The notes under the pieces are model-generated. The model was given only the letters and a program-made list of their open reading frames with translations, was not told the origin of the DNA and did not search any database. The translations under genes were made by a program, and so were the position numbers. 23,568 nt of DNA. It comes from Roseimarinus sp035271585. Its GTDB lineage: Bacteria > Bacteroidota > Bacteroidia > Bacteroidales > Prolixibacteraceae. Location of the stretch: positions 1-23,568 of the forward strand of contig DATERL010000092.1 in assembly GCA_035271585.1 (NCBI GenBank), read 5' to 3'. Within the stretch, counting starts at the first letter, position 1. Each line of letters starts with the position of its first letter. Positions 7,570 to 15,727 of the stretch are shown one piece after another.

Positions 7570-8340
7570 CTATTCAGCTTCAGTATTGTCAATATCTTTG
7601 TCGACCAAAATACGACCACAATATTCACAAACTATAACTTTTTTACGTAAGGCGATATCCATCTGACGCTGAGGTGGTATTTTGTTAAAACAACCACCAC
7701 ACGAGTCTCTTTCGACCGATACTACAGCTAAACCATTACGTGCATTCTTGCGGATACGACGAAATGCAGCGAGTAAACGCTCCTCAATTTGAGTTTCAAT
7801 CTTAGCTGACCGATCATTTAATTTTTCGGTTTCGATTTTAGTCTCCTCGGTAATTTCTTCGAGTTCTTTCTGCTTATTTTCTAAATCGGCTTCGCGTTCA
7901 ACCAATAAAGCTTTCGATAATTCGATGGCTTCGTTTTTCTTTGACAATTCGGCAGTGTGCTCTTTAATGCGTTTTTCCGAAAGTTCAATCTCGAGATTTT
8001 GAAACTCTATTTCTTTTGACAATGAGTCAAACTCGCGATTGTTCCGAACGTTGTTTTGTTGCTCGGTGTATTTTGCGATGAGCGTTTTCGATTCTTGAAT
8101 GGCTGCTTTTCTGTTCGATACGGCAGTTTCAAGATTTTTTATATCGTCGTTGAAATTATTAACACGGGTTTTTAAGCCGGCTATCTCATCTTCCAAATCT
8201 TGAACTTCAAGAGGCAGTTCGCCGCGAAGTATTTTCAATTTGTCTTTCTCTGAGGCAACTTTTTGAAGCTCGAAAAGCAGTTTCAGTCTTTCCTCGATAG
8301 GCATTTCTGCTGCTTTAACGTCCTGATTTATTCCAGTCAT
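7570..8340 (-). CDS. C4 zinc-ribbon coiled-coil protein (COG1579-like)
   Basis: A 256-residue protein. Residues ~15-195 are a long, highly charged, Glu/Lys-rich coiled coil. The C-terminus is a zinc ribbon with two CxxC knuckles: C214-GG-C217 and C238-EY-C241. This architecture is the bacterial zf-RING_7 family. It is widely conserved, of uncertain function and thought to bind nucleic acid. It follows the Nif3-like gene by 24 bases and is the last gene of a four-gene minus-strand operon. The Nif3/zinc-ribbon pairing recurs in many bacteria, suggesting a shared but undefined role. A second in-frame ATG at residue 13 could also serve as start. Confidence 0.88.
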   Translation of the reverse strand: MTGINQDVKAAEMPIEERLKLLFELQKVASEKDKLKILRGELPLEVQDLEDEIAGLKTRVNNFNDDIKNLETAVSNRKAAIQESKTLIAKYTEQQNNVRNNREFDSLSKEIEFQNLEIELSEKRIKEHTAELSKKNEAIELSKALLVEREADLENKQKELEEITEETKIETEKLNDRSAKIETQIEERLLAAFRRIRKNARNGLAVVSVERDSCGGCFNKIPPQRQMDIALRKKVIVCEYCGRILVDKDIDNTEAE

Positions 8341-8364
8341 ATTGCTTAATAATTTTTAATCGTT

Positions 8365-9474
8365 TCAGAACAAATAGTTTATCGGATTCGTTTTTACCTC
8401 CGATAAACGGAGTGCAAATTTAGAAAATTTATTCGTAACTATTTCATAAAAAAGTTCTTTAGTGAATTGTTCGCTTTCGTAATGCCCAATATCAGCTATT
8501 ATAATCCGATTTTCGGCATCAAAAAACTGATGATATTTGAAATCGCCGGTAATAAAAACATCAGCTCCCGATGCAATTGCTTGATCCAGAAATGAGCTGC
8601 CAGCCCCACCAACAAGGGCAATGCGCGAAATACTTTCTGTGTGTATGTTGGTGTGTCTGATGGTTTTGCAGTCAAAGACTGTTTTTACGCGGTTTAGGAA
8701 TTGTACACTGTTTTCGGCAGATGTTAAATCTCCAACAACTCCCAGCCCGATATTATTGTGAGTGTTTTCGAGTGGGTAAATGTCGAAAGCTACTTCTTCG
8801 TATGGATGTGCTTTTAGCAAGGCCTGTATAATTTTATTTTGAAGGTTTATAGGGAAAATGGTTTCAAAACGTACTTCTTTTTCGAAATGCAGTGTTCCTT
8901 TCTCGCCTTTGTATGGGTGAGTATTTTCTCCTGCTTTAAAACTACCTTCACCTTTGGTGCTAAAACCGCACGAATCGTAATTGCCAATATGTCCGGCACC
9001 TGCATTGAAAATTGCTGTTCTAACCGTGTCAACATGGTCAAGGGGAATATAAGTAACTAGCTTTTTCAGCAATCCACGTTGAGGAATTAAGGTTTGAATG
9101 TTTTTTAATCCTAGTTTTTGAGCCATGCGCCAGCTTACACCTTCTTGTGTAACATCGATGTTGGTATGGGCTGCATAAATAGCAATATTGTTTTGTATGG
9201 CCTTAATGACTACCCTTTCGGTTTCGGTTTTGCCTGTAATTTTTTTCAGTCCGCTAAATATAAGCGGATGATGGGCAATAATTAATCCGTCGCCATGTAA
9301 AATGGCATCGTCAATAACCGCTTCGGTTACATCGAGGGTGATCAATGCCGATTTTATTTCGTGGTTTGGATTTCCCACTAATAATCCCGAGTTATCCCAT
9401 GATTCTTGTAACGAAGTGGGCGCATAATCTTCGATGGCTTTTACGATTGCAGAAATTTTAATTTTCTCCGACAT
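8365..9474 (-). CDS. Nif3-like dinuclear metal centre protein
   Basis: A 369-residue member of the NIF3/DUF34 family, sometimes labelled GTP cyclohydrolase 1 type 2. Metal ligands are visible in IIAHHPLIFSG (H68, H69), AAHTNID (H103, D107) and the C-terminal IADIGHYESEQ (His, Glu). The length, about 100 residues over the short YbgI form, fits the version with an inserted CutA/PII-like domain between the two halves. Family members form hexameric rings with a di-metal site, and the physiological substrate is unsettled. Its start lies 2 bases from the end of the upstream merR gene, indicating one transcript. Confidence 0.92.
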   Translation of the reverse strand: MSEKIKISAIVKAIEDYAPTSLQESWDNSGLLVGNPNHEIKSALITLDVTEAVIDDAILHGDGLIIAHHPLIFSGLKKITGKTETERVVIKAIQNNIAIYAAHTNIDVTQEGVSWRMAQKLGLKNIQTLIPQRGLLKKLVTYIPLDHVDTVRTAIFNAGAGHIGNYDSCGFSTKGEGSFKAGENTHPYKGEKGTLHFEKEVRFETIFPINLQNKIIQALLKAHPYEEVAFDIYPLENTHNNIGLGVVGDLTSAENSVQFLNRVKTVFDCKTIRHTNIHTESISRIALVGGAGSSFLDQAIASGADVFITGDFKYHQFFDAENRIIIADIGHYESEQFTKELFYEIVTNKFSKFALRLSEVKTNPINYLF

Positions 9475-9476
9475 GA

Positions 9477-9812
9477 TTATAATTCTTCTTTGATTTCGAG
9501 GAGCAGTGCTTTTACTTGCTGCAGGCGCTTCACTATTTCATGTTCCTGTATGGTGTCGTCGGGGTTTTGTTTTAGTTTTAACCTTGCGCCTTTAAGGGTC
9601 ATGCCCCGTTCTTTTACTAAATGATAAACCAGTCTGACTTGTTCTATATCTTCTTTGGTGAAGAGCCGATTCCCTTTTTTGTTTTTATGAGGATTGATGT
9701 TTTTAAACTCTTTTTCCCAAAAACGAATCAATGAGGCATTAACCCCAAACATTTCAGCAACTTCGCTGGTGGTATAAAAGTGTTTTTCTATTTTAGATTG
9801 ATTTTCGGGCAT
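9477..9812 (-). CDS. MerR-family HTH regulator
   Basis: A 111-residue protein with an N-terminal winged helix: FYTTSEVAEMFGVNASLIRFWEKEF followed by the wing GNRLFTKEDIEQV and the VKERGMTLKGA helix. There is no cysteine pattern for metal sensing and no ligand domain. It is a short MerR of the type commonly found between an M23 peptidase and a Nif3 gene in Bacteroidota. It starts 9 bases after the M23 stop and ends 2 bases before nif3-like, so it sits inside an operon. Its target is unknown. Confidence 0.88.
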   Translation of the reverse strand: MPENQSKIEKHFYTTSEVAEMFGVNASLIRFWEKEFKNINPHKNKKGNRLFTKEDIEQVRLVYHLVKERGMTLKGARLKLKQNPDDTIQEHEIVKRLQQVKALLLEIKEEL

Positions 9813-9821
9813 CAGCCAAAG

Positions 9822-10793
9822 TTAATCAAAACTTTGCCTAATATTCGACGAGATGGCCACTAATTTATCATACTCTTGTGATGTTAGATCCATGAAGTAA
9901 TAATATTTTGGATTAACATTTTCTCCGTCCTTAAAAACTTCGTAGTGTATGTGTGGCGCAGTTGATGTGCCGGTTGATCCAACAAAGCCAATTACTTGCC
10001 CGCGTTTTACGGTATCGCCAACTTTCACGTTAAAACTGTTTAAATGGGCGTAAAGTGTTTTGTATCCATAACCGTGGTCAACAACGATGTGTTTGCCGTG
10101 TCCAACTTTTGAATTATCAACTTTGATAATTTCACCATCGCCTGTAGCGAAAATTTTTGTCCCTTTTTTGGCTACAAAGTCCATTCCGTAGTGGAAACGC
10201 GGTACTTTATAAATTGGATGAATTCTCAGGCCCCACCCCGATGAAGTATAGGTTAGGTCTTTATTTGATATCGGCATAATGGCTGGTATCGATAGTAATT
10301 CATTTTCCTTTTCAATTGCCGTGTTAAGAAGGCTGTCGTATGATTTTGCCTGAATGTAGGCTTGCTTCGAAATTATATCTATTTTTTTACTGGTGCTGAG
10401 TACAATGTCGGCACTTCTTAATGACTCAAACTTTCTATAAGCATCGATACCTCCAAATCCGGCTTTACGAACCGACTCGGGTATAGGATTGTTGTTAAAT
10501 ATTACACGGTAAATATTGTCATCGCGGACTTGAATCTGATCCAGTACGTTTTCGATTTGAGAAAGTTTATCGTTTAATGTAATGTATTGATTTAGGATTT
10601 GTTGGTTTTCATTTCGCAGGGCTTTCATTTCGGGCGTGTCAAATTTCGTTAAAAAGATAAATGAAAACCCAACGCCCATTATTATGATAATCAACAGAAA
10701 TCCGAGTGTACGAAGCAATTTAGCCGAAAATTTTTTCTCGACATTTTCATAAACGAGTGTTTTTGGATTTAATTGATACTTTGTGTCTCGCAT
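9822..10793 (-). CDS. membrane-anchored M23 (LytM-type) peptidase
   Basis: 323 residues from the ATG at 10793. A single transmembrane segment (about 29-48) is followed by a coiled-coil stretch (about 55-95). The LytM domain carries zinc ligands HYGMD (H201, D205) and HIH (H281, H283), plus the catalytic H250 in LYAHL. All ligands are present, so it is probably an active cell-wall endopeptidase facing the periplasm, of the divisome/elongasome-associated kind. The frame stays open to 10910, but that stretch would cover the alaS promoter on the other strand and adds a basic segment absent from relatives, so I prefer 10793. First gene of the minus-strand operon. Confidence 0.9.
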   Translation of the reverse strand: MRDTKYQLNPKTLVYENVEKKFSAKLLRTLGFLLIIIIMGVGFSFIFLTKFDTPEMKALRNENQQILNQYITLNDKLSQIENVLDQIQVRDDNIYRVIFNNNPIPESVRKAGFGGIDAYRKFESLRSADIVLSTSKKIDIISKQAYIQAKSYDSLLNTAIEKENELLSIPAIMPISNKDLTYTSSGWGLRIHPIYKVPRFHYGMDFVAKKGTKIFATGDGEIIKVDNSKVGHGKHIVVDHGYGYKTLYAHLNSFNVKVGDTVKRGQVIGFVGSTGTSTAPHIHYEVFKDGENVNPKYYYFMDLTSQEYDKLVAISSNIRQSFD

Positions 10794-10811
10794 TTGTGAA
10801 AAAAAAGTGGT

Positions 10812-10846
10812 TTTGTAATTGACCTGTAAGTAATTTTCTATTTTTG
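10812..10846 (+). promoter_or_regulatory. promoter of alaS
   Basis: TTTG at 10812-10815 and TATTTTTG at 10839-10846, 23 bases apart. This implies an alaS leader of about 100 bases, largely A-rich. Confidence 0.5.
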
Positions 10847-10953
10847 CACATTGCATCAATATAAAAATACACCGTCGTAACAAAACTAATAAAATTTTAA
10901 AAAGAAACAATAGAGTTTAAAAAACTTTACAAAATAAGTTGAAAATTAGAAAT

Positions 10954-13569
10954 ATGACTTCACAGGAAATTAGAAAAGCTTTTTTGAATTTTTTTGAGGA
11001 AAAAAAACATCAGGTAGTTGCATCGGCTCCAATGGTGGTTAAAAATGATCCAACGCTAATGTTTACCAATGCCGGGATGAACCAGTTTAAAGATATTTTT
11101 CTGGGTAACGATCCTATTAAATATTCACGCATTGCTGATTCTCAAAAATGCTTGAGGGTATCGGGCAAACACAACGATTTGGAAGAAGTAGGGCACGATA
11201 CCTATCATCATACCATGTTCGAAATGCTTGGTAACTGGTCGTTTGGCGATTATTTTAAAAAAGAAGCCATTAACTGGGCTTGGGAATTTCTAATTGACCG
11301 GATGGGGATTTCGCCCGATAGAATATATGCTACTATTTTTGAAGGTGATAAAACTGATGGTGTCGATCGCGATAACGAAGCTTATGATCTTTGGAAACAA
11401 TATTTGCCTGCCGATCGGATTATCAATGGTAATAAAAAAGATAACTTTTGGGAAATGGGCGAAAGTGGCCCTTGTGGTCCTTGTTCCGAAGTTCACGTTG
11501 ATATCAGAAATGACGACGAGCGAGCTAAAATTCCTGGTGCCGATTTGGTAAATAAAGACCACCCACAAGTTATTGAAATTTGGAACCTGGTGTTTATACA
11601 ATATAATCGTAAAGCCAGCGGTAATCTTGAGTCGTTGCCAGCCAAACACGTCGATACCGGAATGGGGTTCGAACGTTTGTGTATGGTTTTGCAGGGAAAA
11701 CAATCGAATTACGATACTGATGTTTTTCAAAATACCATTAATGAAATCGCTAAGTTTTCGTCCAAAAAGTATGGCGATAACGAAAAACAAGATATTGCCA
11801 TGCGCGTAATTGCCGACCACCTTAGGGCTATTGCGTTTGCTATTGCCGACGGACAATTACCCTCGAACAACAAAGCGGGGTACGTAATTCGTCGAATTTT
11901 GCGTCGTGCAGTTCGGTATGGTTATACTTTTTTGGGTTTCCGCGAGGCTTTCATTTATCGCTTGGTTCCTGTGTTGGAAGCACAAATGGGCGTTCAATTT
12001 AAAGAACTGACTGCTCAGAAAGAGCTGATTTCAAAAGTGATTAAAGAGGAAGAAGAATCGTTTTTGCATACGCTCGAAATGGGTTTGAAACTTCTTGATG
12101 TCATTATTGAAAAAACTAGGAACAATAAAAAAACCGAGGTGAATGGAGGTGATGCCTTTACCCTTTACGATACTTATGGCTTTCCGCTCGATTTAACCGA
12201 ACTTATTTTGAAGGAAAATGGATTAACGGTTAATCTCAATGAGTTTAATGTCGAAATGGAACAGCAAAAAAATCGCTCTCGTAATGCTGCTGTTCAGCAT
12301 GCGGGCGACTGGGAGGTTCTGTTAACCGACGATAAAGAAGAATTTATTGGTTACGATCATTTATCGGCTCAGGTTCTGATTACCCGTTATCGGAAGGTGA
12401 AAACCCAGAAAAAAGAGATGTATCACCTTATTTTTAACTATACTCCTTTTTATGCCGAGTCGGGTGGACAGGTTGGCGACAAAGGGTATATCGAAGCCAA
12501 TGGCGAAAAAATATCGATACTAGACACACAAAAAGAGAACAACCTAATTATACACATTACCGATAAATTACCGTCGAATCCAAGGGCTGCATTCAATGCT
12601 GTTGTGCCTGAAAAAACAAGGCGTTTAACGACCAATAACCATACAGCAACTCACTTGCTCGATTATGCCTTGCGCAAAGTGCTGGGCGCTCATGTTGAGC
12701 AAAAAGGTTCGTTGGTAAATTCTGATTACCTGCGTTTCGACTTTTCGCACTTTCAAAAAGTAAGCGATGAAGAGTTATTGCAGGTACAGCGCCTGGTAAA
12801 TGCCATGATTCGTGAAAACATCAAGGCCGAAGTTCATCAGCAAGTTCCAATGAACGAGGCGCAAGAAATGGGCGCCATTGCCCTGTTTGGTGAGAAATAT
12901 GGCGATTTGGTTCGTGTAATTAAATTTGGCGATTCCATTGAGCTATGTGGAGGAACTCACGTTGAGGCAAGCGGTCAAATTGGAATGTTCCAAATAACGT
13001 CCGAAAGCGCTATTTCGGCTGGTGTGCGCCGCATCGAAGCCATTACTGCCGATAAAGTGGAAGCACAAATGGAAGAATATGCCTCCATTTTGAAACAGGT
13101 AAAACAATTGCTCAATAATCCGAAAGTGATATCGGGAGCAGTTCAGGATGTGCTCGACAATAACCGCGAATTACAAAAACAACTCGAAGGTTTTGCCAAA
13201 AAGGAAGCCCACAGTATTAAGGATACGCTGAAAGAACATGTTGTGAAACATGGCGATATTAATGTTCTAACTGCCATGGTTCCTTTAACGGATGTTCAGC
13301 TAATTAAAGATTTGGCTTTTCAATTGAAAAACGAGATTGAAAATCTGTTCCTTGTTTTAGGTGCCGAGGTTAATGGTAAAGCGAACTTGTCGATTATGAT
13401 TTCGGATAATTTGGTAAATGAAAAAGGGCTCAATGCCAGCAATATTATTCGCGATGCAGCTAAAGCAATTCAAGGCGGCGGCGGCGGACAGCCATTTTAT
13501 GCTACTGCTGGGGGCAAAAATATCGATGGTATGCAACAAGCTTTCAACATTGCAGTAAAAGCAATTTAG
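10954..13569 (+). CDS. alaS: alanine-tRNA ligase
   Basis: 871 residues, full length for AlaRS. The class II core includes HHTMFEMLGNWSFGDYF near residue 85, FWEMGESGPCGPCSEVH and DTGMGFERL. The editing domain has zinc ligands NHTATHLL (about 562) and CGGTH (C665), so mischarged Ser/Gly-tRNA clearing should work. The C-terminal DHHA1-type end contains GGGGGQPF. The enzyme charges tRNA-Ala in the cytoplasm. An in-frame TTG at 10939 lies upstream; the ATG at 10954 matches the family start (MTSQEIRKAFLNFFEEK). It is divergent from the M23 peptidase and ends before a bidirectional terminator shared with umuC. Confidence 0.97.
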   Translation: MTSQEIRKAFLNFFEEKKHQVVASAPMVVKNDPTLMFTNAGMNQFKDIFLGNDPIKYSRIADSQKCLRVSGKHNDLEEVGHDTYHHTMFEMLGNWSFGDYFKKEAINWAWEFLIDRMGISPDRIYATIFEGDKTDGVDRDNEAYDLWKQYLPADRIINGNKKDNFWEMGESGPCGPCSEVHVDIRNDDERAKIPGADLVNKDHPQVIEIWNLVFIQYNRKASGNLESLPAKHVDTGMGFERLCMVLQGKQSNYDTDVFQNTINEIAKFSSKKYGDNEKQDIAMRVIADHLRAIAFAIADGQLPSNNKAGYVIRRILRRAVRYGYTFLGFREAFIYRLVPVLEAQMGVQFKELTAQKELISKVIKEEEESFLHTLEMGLKLLDVIIEKTRNNKKTEVNGGDAFTLYDTYGFPLDLTELILKENGLTVNLNEFNVEMEQQKNRSRNAAVQHAGDWEVLLTDDKEEFIGYDHLSAQVLITRYRKVKTQKKEMYHLIFNYTPFYAESGGQVGDKGYIEANGEKISILDTQKENNLIIHITDKLPSNPRAAFNAVVPEKTRRLTTNNHTATHLLDYALRKVLGAHVEQKGSLVNSDYLRFDFSHFQKVSDEELLQVQRLVNAMIRENIKAEVHQQVPMNEAQEMGAIALFGEKYGDLVRVIKFGDSIELCGGTHVEASGQIGMFQITSESAISAGVRRIEAITADKVEAQMEEYASILKQVKQLLNNPKVISGAVQDVLDNNRELQKQLEGFAKKEAHSIKDTLKEHVVKHGDINVLTAMVPLTDVQLIKDLAFQLKNEIENLFLVLGAEVNGKANLSIMISDNLVNEKGLNASNIIRDAAKAIQGGGGGQPFYATAGGKNIDGMQQAFNIAVKAI

Positions 13570-13637
13570 CAAGTTGAAGTGGGTCACTATAATATTTTTA
13601 ATACACAGGATAATGTGTTGCTAAATAGAATAAAATA

Positions 13638-13672
13638 AAAAAACGTGGAGCGGTAGTCGTTTCACGTTTTTT
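13638..13672. terminator. bidirectional terminator between alaS and umuC
   Basis: A ten-base stem AAAAAACGTG/CACGTTTTTT with a 15-base loop, A-rich on the left and T-rich on the right. It serves convergent alaS (plus) and umuDC (minus), 18 bases past the umuC stop. Confidence 0.82.
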
Positions 13673-13690
13673 GTTTTTATATAAAGGCTT

Positions 13691-14950
13691 TTACACCTTT
13701 ATGGTAATTACTTCGTCGAGGCGGGTGGTGTAGCGGGGCGAAAGCTTTTCTTGTTTCATTTTCCAGGTGCGGTTTAAATCTTGGCTGGCCAGTTTTATTT
13801 TTTGTTGTCCTATGGTTTGGTTTAGCGTATCAATCACTTTCATTAGTGATACGTGTTTTAGGTTTGGCCCTTCGAATAAGGTCATTTGTCGCTCGGTGTC
13901 GGGTGTCAAGTCCATTACAATTACCCCAGCTTTTTTATACTGAAAGCCTTTTTGGAAAATGTGTTCTAGGCCTTGGGCTGCAAAGCGTGCTAATTCTATT
14001 CCCGAGTTTGTGGGATAGGGGAGTTTTACCACCACGTTACGACTATATTGTGGCATTTCGGGTCTGAATCCGTTGGTGTGTACGAATACCAACAGCGCAT
14101 TGCAGCAGCTTTGTTGTTTGCGTAGTTTTTCGGCACAAGTTACCGCAAAGGTTACCACCCGCTCTTTGAGTGCGTCGAATTCAGTGTACATTTTTTCGAA
14201 CGACCGTGTGGTGGCAATGTTTTTTTTTGCTTTTGCTACTTCCATTTCAAGTGTTGGCTTTCCTTCAAGCTCGTGCTTTAAACGTAAGCCTACCACCGAG
14301 AAGTTTTTTTTTACCCAAGCGTCGGTTTTTTGGGTAAAGTCGAAGGCCGTGTTCACCCCGTGGTATTTTAGTTTTTTTGCATAACGGGCACCAATGCCCC
14401 ACACATCTTCAATTGGGAGCCATCGTAAAGCTTTTTCCCGTTTTTCATTACTGTCGATAAGGTAAACTCCGCCGGTGCGTTCAGTGAATTTTTTTGCTAT
14501 TCGGTTGGCCACTTTCGAAAGGGCTTTAGTAGGAGCAAAACCAACACTAACTGGAATACCGGTTGAACGGAGTACTTTTTCGCGCATGGCTATTCCGTGT
14601 GTTTCGAGGTTGAGGTAATTGCAATGGTCAAAGCGCAGAAAAGCCTCGTCTATACTGTATATTTCCATTTCGGGTGACATTTCGCCCAATAGGGTCATTA
14701 CCCGGTTGCTCATGTCGCCATACAATGCGTAGTTCGACGAGAATACGGTGATGTGGTTTTTGTCGAACAGTTGTTGGTATTTGAAGGCTGGTGCCCCCAT
14801 GGGAACGCCAAGTGCTTTTGCCTTGTTGCTGCGGGCAATTACGCACCCATCGTTGTTCGATAGTACCACCACGGCTTTACCGTTGAGCTCGGGGCGAAAT
14901 ACCCGTTCACACGAAGCGTAGAAGTTATTACAATCGACCAGTGCGTACAT
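13691..14950 (-). CDS. umuC: UmuC-type Y-family translesion DNA polymerase
   Basis: 419 residues. Catalytic carboxylates are visible: D6 in the N-terminal YALVDCNNFYASCE, and D101-E102 in YSIDEAF. GCVIARSNKAKALGVPMG and the helix-hairpin-helix region WGIGARYAKKL follow. The C-terminal little-finger domain and tail bring it to the usual UmuC length. It pairs with the UmuD-like gene 47 bases upstream, as in the SOS mutagenesis operon. With processed UmuD it would form Pol V, which copies damaged templates at the cost of mutations. Regulation is probably damage-dependent, but no classical LexA box is visible. Confidence 0.94.
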   Translation of the reverse strand: MYALVDCNNFYASCERVFRPELNGKAVVVLSNNDGCVIARSNKAKALGVPMGAPAFKYQQLFDKNHITVFSSNYALYGDMSNRVMTLLGEMSPEMEIYSIDEAFLRFDHCNYLNLETHGIAMREKVLRSTGIPVSVGFAPTKALSKVANRIAKKFTERTGGVYLIDSNEKREKALRWLPIEDVWGIGARYAKKLKYHGVNTAFDFTQKTDAWVKKNFSVVGLRLKHELEGKPTLEMEVAKAKKNIATTRSFEKMYTEFDALKERVVTFAVTCAEKLRKQQSCCNALLVFVHTNGFRPEMPQYSRNVVVKLPYPTNSGIELARFAAQGLEHIFQKGFQYKKAGVIVMDLTPDTERQMTLFEGPNLKHVSLMKVIDTLNQTIGQQKIKLASQDLNRTWKMKQEKLSPRYTTRLDEVITIKV

Positions 14951-14997
14951 TATTTAATTAAGAAGTAGTTAAATCAATAAAAAAGGTTAGTGTTTAG

Positions 14998-15447
14998 TTA
15001 GAAACTTTTAATCACGTGTATTACAATACCCCAAATCACAAAGTTGTTCTCTTCGCTTACTTTAATGGGGACATAAGCCTCGTTGGCAGGCATTAACCAG
15101 CAACAGTTTTTGTCGGTTTTGATTCGTTTCATGGTAAATTCGCCATCGAGGTAGCACACAGCAATTTTGCCATCGAGGGGTGGTAGGCTTTTGTCGATAA
15201 TTACTAAATCGCCATCGTTAATTCCGGCGTCGCGCATTGAATCGCCTTTTACGCGTCCAAAGAAAGTAGCCGGCGGATTATGCACCAGTTCTTTGTTGAG
15301 GTCGATCGACAGGTCGAGAAAATCTTGTGCCGGCGATGGAAAACCTGCCCTGATACCGCCATCGGCAAGTGGTAACGAAAGCTCTGTAGTGATTGATGCC
15401 TGACAAAGATCAAGCGTGGCTGTTTTTTGTATCGATATTGTTTTCAT
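14998..15447 (-). CDS. umuD: UmuD-type self-cleaving S24 protein
   Basis: 149 residues. The self-cleavage site Ala34-Gly35 sits in IRAGFPSPAQDF, equivalent to Cys24-Gly25 of E. coli UmuD. The serine nucleophile is S70 in GDSM and the general base is K107 in GEFTMKR. The 37-residue Ser-Lys spacing equals that of the E. coli protein, so all parts for RecA-stimulated autoproteolysis are present. There is no DNA-binding domain, which excludes LexA. It is first in the operon with umuC. A -7 box and an inverted repeat lie 70-100 bases upstream. Confidence 0.94.
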   Translation of the reverse strand: MKTISIQKTATLDLCQASITTELSLPLADGGIRAGFPSPAQDFLDLSIDLNKELVHNPPATFFGRVKGDSMRDAGINDGDLVIIDKSLPPLDGKIAVCYLDGEFTMKRIKTDKNCCWLMPANEAYVPIKVSEENNFVIWGIVIHVIKSF

Positions 15448-15514
15448 TGTTCTTCCCCTCAGTTCCTATTCATTTAAAAATGGCTATAAATAGTGTTACT
15501 TTTTGCTTTTTGTA

Positions 15515-15546
15515 GCTATATTTATTAGCAGTGGAATGCAAAAATA
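15515..15546 (-). promoter_or_regulatory. umuDC promoter with adjacent inverted repeat
   Basis: The minus strand carries TATTTTTG at 15539-15546 (-7 consensus). Just downstream, at 15515-15529, is GCTA-N7-TAGC. A second GGCTATAAATAG lies at 15482-15493. An inverted repeat immediately after the predicted start point could be a repressor site. This is inference from position and symmetry only. Confidence 0.35.
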
Positions 15547-15674
15547 CAAAATAAACAGGGTTTTAATGTCTTTTAAAGGATATTAATACTAAAAATATTA
15601 GCAAGTAATTATAGGAAACTACGATAACCTTGTGTTGCAATAAAATGGATAATATAAAAGAACATTGAAAAACA

Positions 15675-15706
15675 AAAGGCCACCTTCAAGTGTGAAGGCA
15701 GCCTTT
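15675..15706 (-). terminator. terminator of rny
   Basis: A two-part stem AAAGGC/GCCTTT and CCTTCA/TGAAGG with a four-base loop and a symmetric CA/CA internal bulge. On the minus strand it is followed by TTTTGTTTTT. It lies 21 bases past the rny stop. Confidence 0.85.
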
Positions 15707-15727
15707 GATATTTTGATTCGGTGAATT

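Noticed and set aside
10794..10910. N-terminal extension of the M23 peptidase (39 extra codons)
   Set aside because: It would overlap the alaS promoter, adds a basic stretch not expected in the family, and the ATG at 10793 gives a normal cytoplasmic-tail/TM layout.
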